From a bacterium (lineage in GTDB: Bacteria > Cyanobacteriota > Vampirovibrionia > Vampirovibrionales > Vampirovibrionaceae): DNA of 64,000 bases. A model generated the notes under the pieces. That model was given only the letters and a program-made list of their open reading frames with translations, was not told the DNA's origin and ran no database searches. Shown in pieces: positions 1 to 7,498 of the stretch. Every line of letters starts with the position of its first letter. Within the stretch, counting starts at the first letter, position 1. A program made the translations under genes and the position numbers. The stretch covers positions 1 through 64,000 of the forward strand of contig JAUIEU010000001.1 in assembly GCA_030429585.1 (NCBI GenBank), in the 5' to 3' direction.

Positions 1-127
1 CAGTTGCACCATCGTCGCCCTTAGGTCCTTGTGGTCCAGTTGCGCCATCGTCGCCCTTAGGTCCTTGTGGTCCAGTTGCGCCATCGTCGCCCTTAGGTCC
101 TTGTGGTCCAGTTGCGCCATCGTCGCC
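1..127. repeat. 36-bp tandem repeat coding for Gly-X-Y units
   Basis: About 3.5 near-identical 36-bp copies encode the 12-residue collagen-like unit GDDGATGPQGPK on the minus strand. The array continues beyond the left edge. The copies abut without spacers, so it is not CRISPR. Confidence 0.9.
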
Positions 128-499
128 TTTTAATCCGTTAATACCATTGATTCCGTTAGCTCCACCTAACCCTCTTTCACCTTTGGGCCCTTGTACGCCG
201 TTGATACCATCACGCCCTGGTCTTCCTGGTGACCCTTGTTTTACAAGAATGGCCGGGCTTGTTTGGGCGCTACGGTTTTCTCCATTCGCCCCTAAAAAAG
301 CGAGTGCAGCAATAGCAACCAGCCCTAAAGGTAATAGCCCAGTACCCCCGTTGTTATTGCCGATTACTTGATTTTGAAGCCCACTACCTTGAATGCGCCC
401 AAAGTTTAAGGCCGTATTACCTTGGTTCTGGTATCCACCGGTTAATTTGGAGTTGCTTCTGTGGAAGCGATTCGGTTGTGTGTAGTAGTAGTGAGACAT
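1..499 (-). CDS. Collagen-like repeat protein, N-terminal part (runs off left edge)
   Basis: The start is the ATG at 499, preceded by a GAGGGGAAA ribosome site. No stop is reached before base 1, so the C-terminus is missing. The protein begins MSHYYYTQPNRFH and has a Gly/Asn/Gln-rich head of about 50 residues. One hydrophobic stretch (LLPLGLVAIAALAFLG) could be a membrane anchor. A Gly-X-Y tract follows, first irregular (GSPGRPGRDG) and then perfect 12-residue units of the type GDDGATGPQGPK. Bacterial collagen-like proteins form triple helices on the cell surface; that role is known for the family and inferred here. It is a paralog of the next gene: same head, membrane segment and Gly-X-Y order. 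Function and anchoring are unproven. Confidence 0.8.
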   Translation of the reverse strand, partial: MSHYYYTQPNRFHRSNSKLTGGYQNQGNTALNFGRIQGSGLQNQVIGNNNGGTGLLPLGLVAIAALAFLGANGENRSAQTSPAILVKQGSPGRPGRDGINGVQGPKGERGLGGANGINGINGLKGDDGATGPQGPKGDDGATGPQGPKGDDGATGPQGPKGDDGAT

Positions 500-539
500 G
501 TGCTTTCCCCTCAAAATTATGTATCTGTTAAAACGGTGT

Positions 540-1067
540 CTAATCAGCAGGGTCAATTACGGGTTTAAAATCTCCGTCTTTACCGTTGTTACCTTGTGGC
601 CCTTGTGGTCCAGCAGGCCCCTGAGCACCATCTTTACCGTTGTTACCTTGTGGTCCCTGTGGTCCAGCAGGCCCCTGAGCACCATCTTTACCGTTGTTAC
701 CTTGTGGTCCCTGTGGTCCAGCAGGCCCCTGAGCACCATCTTTACCGTTGTTACCTTGTGGTCCCTGTGGTCCAGCAGGCCCCTGAGCGCCGTCAGCACC
801 TGCAATAACTTGCAATGGTTGCTTTGTGGTTTGCTTGCCTTTCATTAATAGTGCTAGTAAGGCAATGGCTGACAGGCCAAATGCTAGTAAGGGGTTTAGC
901 CCATTGCCGCCCATATTAAATTGTTGGTTGTTTGGGCTGTAGTTAATATGTTGCATATTAGGGTTAGCGCTAGCCCAATTGGCTTGGCGGTTGCCGCCGC
1001 CAATACGGCCATAGTTACCATTAAAGCGTGGTGCATAATTTGGTCGTGCATAACGTCCGTAAGACAT
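540..1067 (-). CDS. Collagen-like repeat protein with N-terminal membrane segment
   Basis: 175 residues, with a G-rich ribosome site just before the ATG. An Asn/Gly-rich head (1-55) starts MSYGRYARPNYAP. A hydrophobic segment follows at about 58-75 (LNPLLAFGLSAIALLALL). Residues 93-164 are four perfect copies of an 18-residue Gly-X-Y unit (GAQGPAGPQGPQGNNGKD). A short acidic tail ends the protein. The short head and single hydrophobic segment suggest a membrane-anchored surface filament. It lies directly upstream of a paralog with a different repeat unit and probably shares its transcript. Family assignment is firm at the level of collagen-like repeats; the role is unknown. Confidence 0.8.
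   Translation of the reverse strand: MSYGRYARPNYAPRFNGNYGRIGGGNRQANWASANPNMQHINYSPNNQQFNMGGNGLNPLLAFGLSAIALLALLMKGKQTTKQPLQVIAGADGAQGPAGPQGPQGNNGKDGAQGPAGPQGPQGNNGKDGAQGPAGPQGPQGNNGKDGAQGPAGPQGPQGNNGKDGDFKPVIDPAD
576..791. repeat. 54-bp tandem repeat, four copies, coding for collagen-like units
   Basis: Four 54-bp units in frame encode residues 93-164 of the collagen-like protein. Near-identity at DNA level suggests recent expansion by slippage or recombination. Confidence 0.9.
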
Positions 1068-1289
1068 CGTTTATTCCCCCCAAAGGATAAGTATTAAGTT
1101 AAATAATAATTGTGTGTGCAGCCTAGCGCAGCGTGTACAGCATGCCGTGCTTGGCTATAGTTTAGTGGTTATTCTCAGTGTGATTGTATAAAAACAATAA
1201 CTAGGGATTTGCTGATAATTTGTAACAACTATTAAACAATTAATGGAATTGGCTTAGGTAGGCCTTACGTCCATGCCAGTGTGGTTTGC

Positions 1290-2174
1290 TTAAGGGGTAG
1301 GCTTAAAAAAGGCATCGGTAAAGGCGTTGGCGGTGGGGGTGGTGGCCAGGCCTCCTTCGGCGGTTTCCTTAAGCTGTGGCGGCATTAGCTTGCCCACTTG
1401 CGCCATGGCATCCACCACATCATCCAAGGGGATAAAGCTAGTAATGCTGGCCATGGCCATGGTTGCCGCGCCAACGGCCTGCATGGCGCCCAGGCCGTTG
1501 CGCAACACGCAGGGTACTTCTACCAGGCCAGCTACGGGGTCGCAAATTAGGCCCATTAGGTTTTGCATGCTAATGGCCGCCGCATTTAGTACTTGTTGGG
1601 GGGTGCCGCCCATGGCTTGTACCATGGCCCCTGCTGCCATGCCGCTGGCCACGCCCACTTCTGCCTGGCAACCGGCGCTGGCACCGCTTAAGTGCATGCG
1701 CTGGCTGGTAATGGCCCCAATGCACCCAGCGGCGAGTAATCCGTCAATGGTTTTTTGGCGCGGCACATGCTGTTCATCTTCCAAAGCGATAAGTACGGCG
1801 GGTACACTGCCGCTGCCGCCTGCGGTGGGGCAGGCTACAATGGGTTTCATGCGGTTATTTTCTTCTAACGTGGCCACACCATAAGCCAATAGGCGTGTGC
1901 CCAGCGGATTAAGCACATTGTTGCCATTGTCCAGGTAGGCCATCATGCGTTGGGCGTCGCCCCCACTTAGCCCGCTGGGGGATGGCTCGCTGGTGGCCAA
2001 GCCGCTTTGGATGGTGGTGGCCATTTGGGTTAGTAGGTCATCCATGCGTTGCTTAATCGCGGCTTCTGTTTGGCCGGTTTCGGCGGCTTCCATGGTTAGG
2101 GCCGCCTGGGCTATGGAGCATTGCTGGGCGTCGCAGTGGGCCAGTAAGTCGGTAAAGGCATTAAAGTAAGGCAT
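1290..2174 (-). CDS. sdaAA: L-serine dehydratase, iron-sulfur dependent, alpha subunit
   Basis: Catalytic subunit that, with the beta subunit, deaminates L-serine to pyruvate and ammonia in the cytoplasm using an oxygen-sensitive 4Fe-4S cluster. 294 residues, the usual length for the separate alpha chain. Family motifs visible are CPTAGGSGSVP at 115-125 and CDPVAGLVEVPC at 211-222. Cys169 (SAGCQAEVG), Cys211 and Cys222 have the spacing of the three cluster ligands of this enzyme family. The beta gene lies 47 bp upstream in the same direction, so the two form an operon. Start choice is the ATG of MPYFNAFTDLL; no strong ribosome site is seen. Confident assignment. Confidence 0.93.
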   Translation of the reverse strand: MPYFNAFTDLLAHCDAQQCSIAQAALTMEAAETGQTEAAIKQRMDDLLTQMATTIQSGLATSEPSPSGLSGGDAQRMMAYLDNGNNVLNPLGTRLLAYGVATLEENNRMKPIVACPTAGGSGSVPAVLIALEDEQHVPRQKTIDGLLAAGCIGAITSQRMHLSGASAGCQAEVGVASGMAAGAMVQAMGGTPQQVLNAAAISMQNLMGLICDPVAGLVEVPCVLRNGLGAMQAVGAATMAMASITSFIPLDDVVDAMAQVGKLMPPQLKETAEGGLATTPTANAFTDAFFKPTP

Positions 2175-2221
2175 GGGGTGGGTTTGTATCCAAGTTGATG
2201 AGTCGATAAGGTTGGGGGTGG

Positions 2222-2896
2222 TTAATCGGGTAGTTTGTTTAGGCAGCGCACCATCACCACATCGGTAATGGCATTGATGGTGTCAATGGCGTCGGTGGGT
2301 AGGGCGTCATCCAAGGTGATCGTCATAAAAGCGAGTTTACCGCGGCGCTGGCGGTTGCAGTGCAGCGTGGCAATATTAATGTGGGCTTCTGCAATGGTTT
2401 TGGTTACTTGCCAAATCATGCCGGGTTTATCGGTGTAAATCATTAGCAGGGTAGGCATTTCGCCCTGTAGGTTTACTTTGTGCTTGTTTAGTTGGCTAAT
2501 GCGCACTCGCCCTGCCCCAATCGAGTGCCCAATTAGGGTCATGGTGGTGGTATCGGCCAAGGTAAGGGCCATGTGCACCGTGTTAGGCGGGTAATGGTTA
2601 GGGGCCGTATCGCAGAGAAATTCGTAGGGTAAATGGGCTTCATCGGCATGGGCAAAGGCCGTGCGGATACGTTCATCCGATACATTAAACCCTAATAGGC
2701 CCGCCAGTAAGCCTTTATCCGTGCCGTGGCCTTTGTGGGTATGGGCAAAGCTGTTATACAGGGTAAAGGTGGCGTGGGTAATGGGTTGATTGGCCAGCAT
2801 GCGTGCCAGCAAACCCAGCCTGACGGCGCCAGCTGTGTGCGAGCTGGAGGGCCCTACCATAACGGGGCCAACAATAGAAAAAAGAGAATCAGACAT
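2222..2896 (-). CDS. sdaAB: L-serine dehydratase, iron-sulfur dependent, beta subunit with ACT domain
   Basis: 224 residues. The N-terminus carries the serine dehydratase beta motif MVGPSSSHTAGAVRLG, and GTDKGLLAGLLGF is also typical. Residues from about 150 form an ACT domain (MIYTDKPGMIWQVTKTIAEA, then ATLHCNRQRRG), the small-ligand sensor usual in this subunit. It partners with the alpha subunit encoded immediately downstream; two-gene split enzymes of this kind are common in Firmicutes and related lineages. First gene of the operon. The 800-bp stretch upstream holds no convincing gene, so the promoter lies there. Confidence 0.93.
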   Translation of the reverse strand: MSDSLFSIVGPVMVGPSSSHTAGAVRLGLLARMLANQPITHATFTLYNSFAHTHKGHGTDKGLLAGLLGFNVSDERIRTAFAHADEAHLPYEFLCDTAPNHYPPNTVHMALTLADTTTMTLIGHSIGAGRVRISQLNKHKVNLQGEMPTLLMIYTDKPGMIWQVTKTIAEAHINIATLHCNRQRRGKLAFMTITLDDALPTDAIDTINAITDVVMVRCLNKLPD

Positions 2897-3706
2897 AAGT
2901 ATTGTGTGAAAGGAAGGCGGTGTGCGGGGTTAAATACGATTAAACAGGTGTAGCAAAGGTGTTTAGAGAGCGGTGGTTTGGTGTAACTCCACTATATAGA
3001 GGATGTTGAAACCCAGCCAGCCCCCTATAGTGAGCTGTGATACCGTTACTGTACCATAGTGGGTACACGGTGTTGGCTGTGGTATATGGTTGGCACTGGG
3101 TAACGATAAAAAACCAAAAAACCCAACAAAACGGGGTATAACATCCTTTGGGGCCATGCGGGTTGGGTGCAGGCTACCAAAACAAGGTTAGGTTGGCAGT
3201 GTTGCCACAATAACGGCGTAAAACACCGTATGGAATGGTTCATACCGATGGCCAGTATTGGCAATTTAACAATAATGAGGTACAGTATAGTCTTCCAACA
3301 AGGCTCGTTGGCTAGCTTAGTGCGGCACACGATGGTTGGAGGTTGTTCCCCCGATGAGGGTTTAATGGGTCACTCCAGTAATCGTACCCGCGTTTGCTTG
3401 AGGGTTAGTTGCCAGTAGGTAAGGGTTACCTTGGCTGGTGAACTGTTAAAGCTTATGGAGAACAATCGTTCCATTAGTTACTGAAGGAGGGTTGCCTAGC
3501 TTGTTCCCGAAAATCCCGGGCATATAGCACCTAGGCACATGATACACCATCGCATGAACGGGCCCCAGTGTGGTTAGCACACCCCCGCCCCAGTGTTAAT
3601 AGTAGTACGGTATGCGATAGCCAATAGCAGGCATTATTTCCCCACAACCTGATACACTTAATAGTAATCGTGCAGCATTCATTGCGCGGATAGAGACCAT
3701 CCAGTT
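2897..3706. other. Long stretch without a convincing gene
   Basis: 810 bp between divergent sdaAB and the zinc-ribbon gene. Open frames here of 60-95 codons lack ribosome sites and domain-like sequence. The right half (about 3330-3600) is rich in inverted repeats and is listed separately as a possible structured RNA. The left half shows nothing recognisable beyond the expected sdaAB promoter. Confidence 0.6.
3330..3600 (+). ncRNA. Possible structured non-coding RNA or long leader
   Basis: Several nested complementary arms occur close together. GCTT 3396-3399 pairs with AAGC 3449-3452, AGTT 3407 with AACT 3441, CCAG 3412 with CTGG 3435, and GGTAA 3418 with TTACC 3426, which stacks into one long hairpin. 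TGCCTAG 3493-3499 pairs with CTAGGCA 3531-3537 around an inner CCCG/CGGG hairpin. GTGTG 3568-3572 pairs with CACAC 3578-3582. No match to tmRNA, RNase P, SRP or 6S consensus was recognised. Strand is uncertain; plus would make it a leader of the zinc-ribbon gene. Confidence 0.3.
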
Positions 3707-4699
3707 ATGTATAAAAAAAATTGTGTTAAATGTAGTGCTCCCTTCGAAACGAAGAACCCGAAGCGAGTCATTTGCCCTAACTGCCTATACCCAGAGCGGC
3801 CCCCGGCAGGTGGCGGCCATGGTGGCGGTAAAATGCCTTATTCTGGTGGTCGGCCAGCCCCGCAAGGCGGCGGTTATGGCAATGAAGCACAACGTTATGC
3901 GCCTCGGCCTGGTGGTCATCAAGGCGGGGGCAAAATGCCTTCTGCTGGTGGCGGCTATGGTGGCCCACCCCCACAAGGCGGCGGCTACCCACAACAAGGT
4001 GGCGGACGCCCTTCTGGCCCAGGTGGCCATGGTGGTGGACGACCCGGTGGTGGCTACGGTGGCCAACGCCCACAAGGCGGTGGACGCCCAGGTGGCGGTT
4101 ATGGCGGCGGACGGCCTGGTGGTTACCCACAACAAGGTGGTGGGCGGCCCGGTGGTGGCTATGGTGGCGGACGACCCGGTGGACGCCCAGGCGGCGGTTA
4201 CGGCGGCGGACGGCCTGGTGGCGGGCGAAGTGGCCCACCGCGCAAAAAATCCTTATTGGTAAGCCCAGACGATATGGCCCGCGTGGACGCGCTTTACAAA
4301 AAGCACTTGCCCCTGCCTAACCCGGATGTGCATGAAGTAATTGGCCAAGAGCTGGATATGAAACCCAGCATTGTGTTTTTTGCCATTAACTTGATTCGTC
4401 AAAAAATGCGCTTACCCAAGTTGGAATACCCCAAACGCAAGCTGGCGGTTACGGAAGAGCAGCTTATGGCGATTGAATCGTTATACGAGCCGTATTTGCC
4501 CTTGCCTCCCATTGGTATCCACAAAATTATTGCCAAGCAGCTAAAATTAGATGAGTGGCGCGCCCACGTGGCCATTGGTTTAATCCGCAAAAACAAAAAT
4601 ATGGACCGCTGGAACGAAGATAGGGATGACCTGCCTGCATCCATGAAGGAATCCTTAGCAGAGGCGGCGGCCAATAAAGACGATGGCGATAGCGAATAA
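3707..4699 (+). CDS. Gly-rich zinc-ribbon protein with two tandem C-terminal helical repeats
   Basis: 330 residues. Residues 6-26 form a four-cysteine zinc ribbon (C6, C9, C23, C26). About 30-175 is a low-complexity tract of GGGRPGGGYGG-type repeats, basic and presumably disordered. From about 178 two related blocks of roughly 60 residues follow. The first holds LYKKHLPLPNPDVHEVIGQE, the second LYEPYLPLPPIGIHKIIAKQ, and both end in an IGLIRKN / INLIRQK helix. The tail is acidic. The layout (zinc ribbon, RGG-like linker, repeated helical domain) suggests nucleic-acid binding, perhaps RNA; this is inference. It stands alone between intergenic stretches. I do not recognise a named family. Confidence 0.85.
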   Translation: MYKKNCVKCSAPFETKNPKRVICPNCLYPERPPAGGGHGGGKMPYSGGRPAPQGGGYGNEAQRYAPRPGGHQGGGKMPSAGGGYGGPPPQGGGYPQQGGGRPSGPGGHGGGRPGGGYGGQRPQGGGRPGGGYGGGRPGGYPQQGGGRPGGGYGGGRPGGRPGGGYGGGRPGGGRSGPPRKKSLLVSPDDMARVDALYKKHLPLPNPDVHEVIGQELDMKPSIVFFAINLIRQKMRLPKLEYPKRKLAVTEEQLMAIESLYEPYLPLPPIGIHKIIAKQLKLDEWRAHVAIGLIRKNKNMDRWNEDRDDLPASMKESLAEAAANKDDGDSE

Positions 4700-4704
4700 G
4701 CCTA

Positions 4705-4725
4705 CCTGCACTGGTTTTATGCAGG
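4705..4725 (+). terminator. Hairpin just after the zinc-ribbon gene
   Basis: CCTGCA (4705-4710) pairs with TGCAGG (4720-4725), starting 6 bp after the stop codon. No T-run follows, so intrinsic termination is doubtful. Confidence 0.3.
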
Positions 4726-4811
4726 CAGAAACCCTTACAACGCGCTGTTAGTAGGGGGTTTAAAGGGCTTTACTTGCCTTTTGTAACGCCGTGTTACGGG
4801 GTTTAGGGGGG

Positions 4812-4831
4812 ATTAGGCAATCTTGCCTAAT
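4812..4831. promoter_or_regulatory. 20-bp palindrome, operator-like
   Basis: ATTAGGCAA and TTGCCTAAT are perfect complements separated by two bases. The site lies about 157 bp before the ATG of the 109-residue protein, in an AT-rich promoter-like stretch. Such a tight dyad is more like a repressor site than a terminator. Confidence 0.35.
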
Positions 4832-4987
4832 ATAATGTTTTTATTAATATATGAGATAAGTGGAGTCAATCAAGCGTAGCTTACGGCACAAATTGTGTGT
4901 GTTGCCTAAAGCGTGTGTGGAACGAACCGCTATACGAGCGATTCCGTCCTTATCGGATTTAGTGGAGACTGGAAGAGGTAAGAACCA

Positions 4988-5317
4988 ATGGGATTCGCAG
5001 CTAGCCAAGCGCGGTTAATCATGCTGACAGCCCGGAAAAGCGACCTGGAGATACAACTACAGTTTATCAACCAGGCCCGTTTACAACTGGCTAACGTCAG
5101 TGGTGCGTTATTTAACGTTACTACCAACCTGGAACCGGAATCACCTCAGGCACAAGCCATTCAGGCTCGTATCGCGTCTATTCAAACCCTGGATAAATCC
5201 CTTGAACTACAAAACAAGCGGATTGATGCCCAGTGGCAGGCCATTACGACTGAAGTGGAAAGTGTACAACGAGTGATTAAAAAGAATATTGAGATGTCCT
5301 TTAAGGCCTTTGCCTAA
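4988..5317 (+). CDS. Small helical protein of a family seen in Melainabacteria
   Basis: 109 residues starting MGFAASQARLIMLTARKSD, with an AGAGGTAAG ribosome site. It is almost entirely helical, with heptad-like spacing from 20 to 105 and the ending KKNIEMSFKAFA. The ASQAR-x-LTAR-x-(S/N)-D/E head with a following Q/N-rich helix recalls short proteins I know from Melainabacteria genomes, often present in several copies; that link is from memory and unverified. No signal peptide or membrane segment. Monocistronic, with a 20-bp palindrome upstream. Function unknown; a structural or coiled-coil scaffold role would fit. Confidence 0.75.
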   Translation: MGFAASQARLIMLTARKSDLEIQLQFINQARLQLANVSGALFNVTTNLEPESPQAQAIQARIASIQTLDKSLELQNKRIDAQWQAITTEVESVQRVIKKNIEMSFKAFA

Positions 5318-5557
5318 AAGGTAGTGTTGATGTATTCATCGGTAATCTTATCGCATTAATCGTGCGATACCCTGTGTTGTGCAATGAGGAACATGAAACG
5401 ACTGATCCATATGTTAGGTCAGGGCGTACTGTTACAGTGACTTGGGATAAATTGAATAGACTAAATACGCCTACAGCGTAGCTAATGTGGAGATGGCTAC
5501 CAGGATAGGGGTTGTTATAGCAATGCGGTAACCCGCCTTAGCGATTAACCGTAAACT

Positions 5558-6655
5558 TTACGGGGCGCTAACATAACCACGTGCCAGTGGTTGGGTTTGT
5601 TGCTGCCGAACGTATGCCACCAGCTGCTTAGCTTGGGGGGCAAATTGGCCGTTGGGGGATAAATTTAAATAGGCCTCGCCATACTGAAGAGAGGCAGACC
5701 ATTGTTCTTGCTTTTGAAGCACCGCTGCCAGTAAGTAATAGGTGGGGGCATAATTAGGTTCGTGCTGTATGGCAGTGCGGTAGGCCTGTTCTGCTTGGGG
5801 GTACTGGCGTTGCTGCACGTGTAGGTTGCCCATGTAAATGTAGGCCCAGGCGTTGTCTGGTTCGTAGGTTAGGGCGGTTTTAAAGGTGGCTAGGGCTTCG
5901 TCAAATTTTTCTTGCTTTAGCAGTAGTTGGCCCAAATTTAGGCGGGCAAAGTTATAGGTGTCATCCGCTTTTAGGGCGCCGTTAAACGCTTCTGCGGCTT
6001 TGTCTAGCTGGTTTTCGTTTTCGTATAGCAGGCCCAGGTTGTTGTAGGCATAGGTAAAGCCAGGGCTTAGGCTAATAGCCAGCTGGTAATGGATTTTTGC
6101 TTTTCTGATCAGGCCTTGCTCATCGTAGGCGTTGGCCAGGTTAAATTGCAAAATGGCGCTTTCCGGCAATACTTCTAGCGCATGGCTGTAGTAGCGCTCA
6201 GCGGCTTTTAGGTCGCCATCATCCATAGCCAGTTTGCCAAGGCGAAGGGTGGCGCTCAAAATTCTGGGGTTTAGCAACACGGTTTTTTCGTAGGTTTCGC
6301 GGGCTTCATCCAATAAGGCCTGTTTTGCCTCGCTGTTTAGGGTTTGTTGGGCTTGGTGGTAAGCCGCCTCTGCCCATAAGTAGTGGGCTAATAGGTGTTT
6401 AGGGTCGGTTTGGCCAACCTGCCGCAGTAGGGCGATGGCTTGTTGATACTTGCCAGCTTCAATAAGGGTGCTGGCCTGGGCGGTTAAGCCCCATTCCGAC
6501 TGGGATAGGTGGGATTGTGCGTGGGGGGCTAGCCCGGCGGTAATGGATTCTACCTGGCCCCAAGCAAGGGAGGGGATTATCAGTAGGCTGGTAGCAAGTA
6601 CGCTATACAGTGAAACGTGGGTAATGGTTGTTGCGACGGTGTTGCATAATTTCAT
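5558..6655 (-). CDS. Secreted TPR-repeat protein
   Basis: 365 residues. Residues 1-33 are a signal peptide (hydrophobic core SVLATSLLIIPSLAWG, likely cleavage near AWG-Q). From about 50 to 345 it is a run of eight to nine tetratricopeptide repeats with the usual W/LG/Y-A-F-P pattern, for example LGLLYENENQLDKAAEAFNG and YIYMGNLHVQQRQYPQAEQA. TPR arrays are protein-binding scaffolds; the exported location suggests a periplasmic or envelope assembly role. It is monocistronic. The 468-bp stretch upstream is shared with a divergent small gene. The partner cannot be told from sequence. Confidence 0.85.
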   Translation of the reverse strand: MKLCNTVATTITHVSLYSVLATSLLIIPSLAWGQVESITAGLAPHAQSHLSQSEWGLTAQASTLIEAGKYQQAIALLRQVGQTDPKHLLAHYLWAEAAYHQAQQTLNSEAKQALLDEARETYEKTVLLNPRILSATLRLGKLAMDDGDLKAAERYYSHALEVLPESAILQFNLANAYDEQGLIRKAKIHYQLAISLSPGFTYAYNNLGLLYENENQLDKAAEAFNGALKADDTYNFARLNLGQLLLKQEKFDEALATFKTALTYEPDNAWAYIYMGNLHVQQRQYPQAEQAYRTAIQHEPNYAPTYYLLAAVLQKQEQWSASLQYGEAYLNLSPNGQFAPQAKQLVAYVRQQQTQPLARGYVSAP

Positions 6656-7123
6656 GATTAATTGACCTGAATTAGGCCAGTAGGAACGGGAAGGCGTCCA
6701 GAATGGCGCCTAAATGGGCGCAGGATGATGACGTGTTCGTTCATATGGCTCTCTATGTGGGGAATGTATCGGCAGCTAAACGGTATAGCGTAGGGGGATA
6801 AGCCGAATTAATATTGGGGGTGTCTCTGCTGGTGCGGAATAAACCGTTTGTAACGTTAGTATACCCTATGTTTTAAATAATTACTATACTTTATATAGTA
6901 ATTAACCTTTATGGCGGGCCAAACCTGTTACATTTATTTACAAGTTGGGTTATGTAGGGGAGGAAAATCCCGTGGCGCTTCGGTATGGTATAAGGTTGCC
7001 TATTTGTTGCGGTTGTAGCAATTGTAGGTGTGTTGTTAGCCATTGCCTTTGCTGTGCCCCTGTGTCTAACTAGTGAGCCGATTTGTCGTTACTACCTTGT
7101 TTAGAAACCTTTAAACGTAACCG
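6656..7123. other. Divergent promoter region
   Basis: 468 bp between the TPR gene and the small winged-helix-like gene, with no gene seen. It contains one strong AT-rich palindrome (6879-6903, listed separately) and should hold two divergent promoters. Confidence 0.6.
6879..6903. promoter_or_regulatory. 25-bp AT-rich palindrome
   Basis: Arms AATTACTATA (6879-6888) and TATAGTAATT (6894-6903) are perfect complements around a 5-bp centre. It sits midway in a divergent promoter region; a dimeric repressor site is the likeliest reading. Confidence 0.4.
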
Positions 7124-7498
7124 ATGCCTACGATTATGGAAGCCGAACCCACCTTATCCGAGCGCGATTGCCAGATGATTCATCAGCTGGTGGTGGGTGT
7201 GCTGGAATTAAGCGGCTATTGCGATTGGCGCCAAGGCCCAGCGGTAACCCCCGAAGAAGAATGCTTACCCACGGCGCCCGAGCTGGCCCGTCACCTAAAC
7301 TTAAAGCTAGACAAGATGAAAAAAAAGCTAAAGTGGTTGCTGCAAACCGGCCTGTTAGAAACCGTTAGCTATACCCCAAAGCGCTACCGCTTAGATATGT
7401 TCCACATGATGCGCCTAGCCCACGACCCTTCGGTTCGCTTTTTGTTTGAGCCAGACTCGCCTTATGCGGTGCCCGCCTTAATTGACGTGGTTAATTAG
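7124..7498 (+). CDS. Small winged-helix-like protein of unknown function
   Basis: 124 residues; a second ATG four codons in (7136) is an alternative start and neither has a clear ribosome site. Residues 50-95 read as a winged helix-turn-helix: PTAPELARHLNLKLDKMKKK, then WLLQTGLLETVSYTPKRYRL, i.e. recognition helix followed by a beta wing. The rest is acidic and has no known motif. Its last 8 bp overlap, tail to tail, the end of the peptide-binding lipoprotein gene. A DNA-binding regulator is the best guess; the target is unknown. Confidence 0.65.
   Translation: MPTIMEAEPTLSERDCQMIHQLVVGVLELSGYCDWRQGPAVTPEEECLPTAPELARHLNLKLDKMKKKLKWLLQTGLLETVSYTPKRYRLDMFHMMRLAHDPSVRFLFEPDSPYAVPALIDVVN

Noticed and set aside
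1..127. 36-bp repeats resembling a CRISPR array
   Set aside because: Units abut without spacers and encode in-frame Gly-X-Y collagen units on the minus strand.
498..848. Plus-strand open frame over the collagen repeats
   Set aside because: Antisense shadow of the repeat array; repetitive peptide, no ribosome site.
2963..3418. Three overlapping open frames of 64-94 codons
   Set aside because: Mutually overlapping on both strands, no ribosome sites, composition unlike real proteins.
3777..4238. Long antisense frames over the Gly-rich tract
   Set aside because: Products of GC-rich repeats read in the other strand (His/Arg- or Ala/Thr-rich), not genes.
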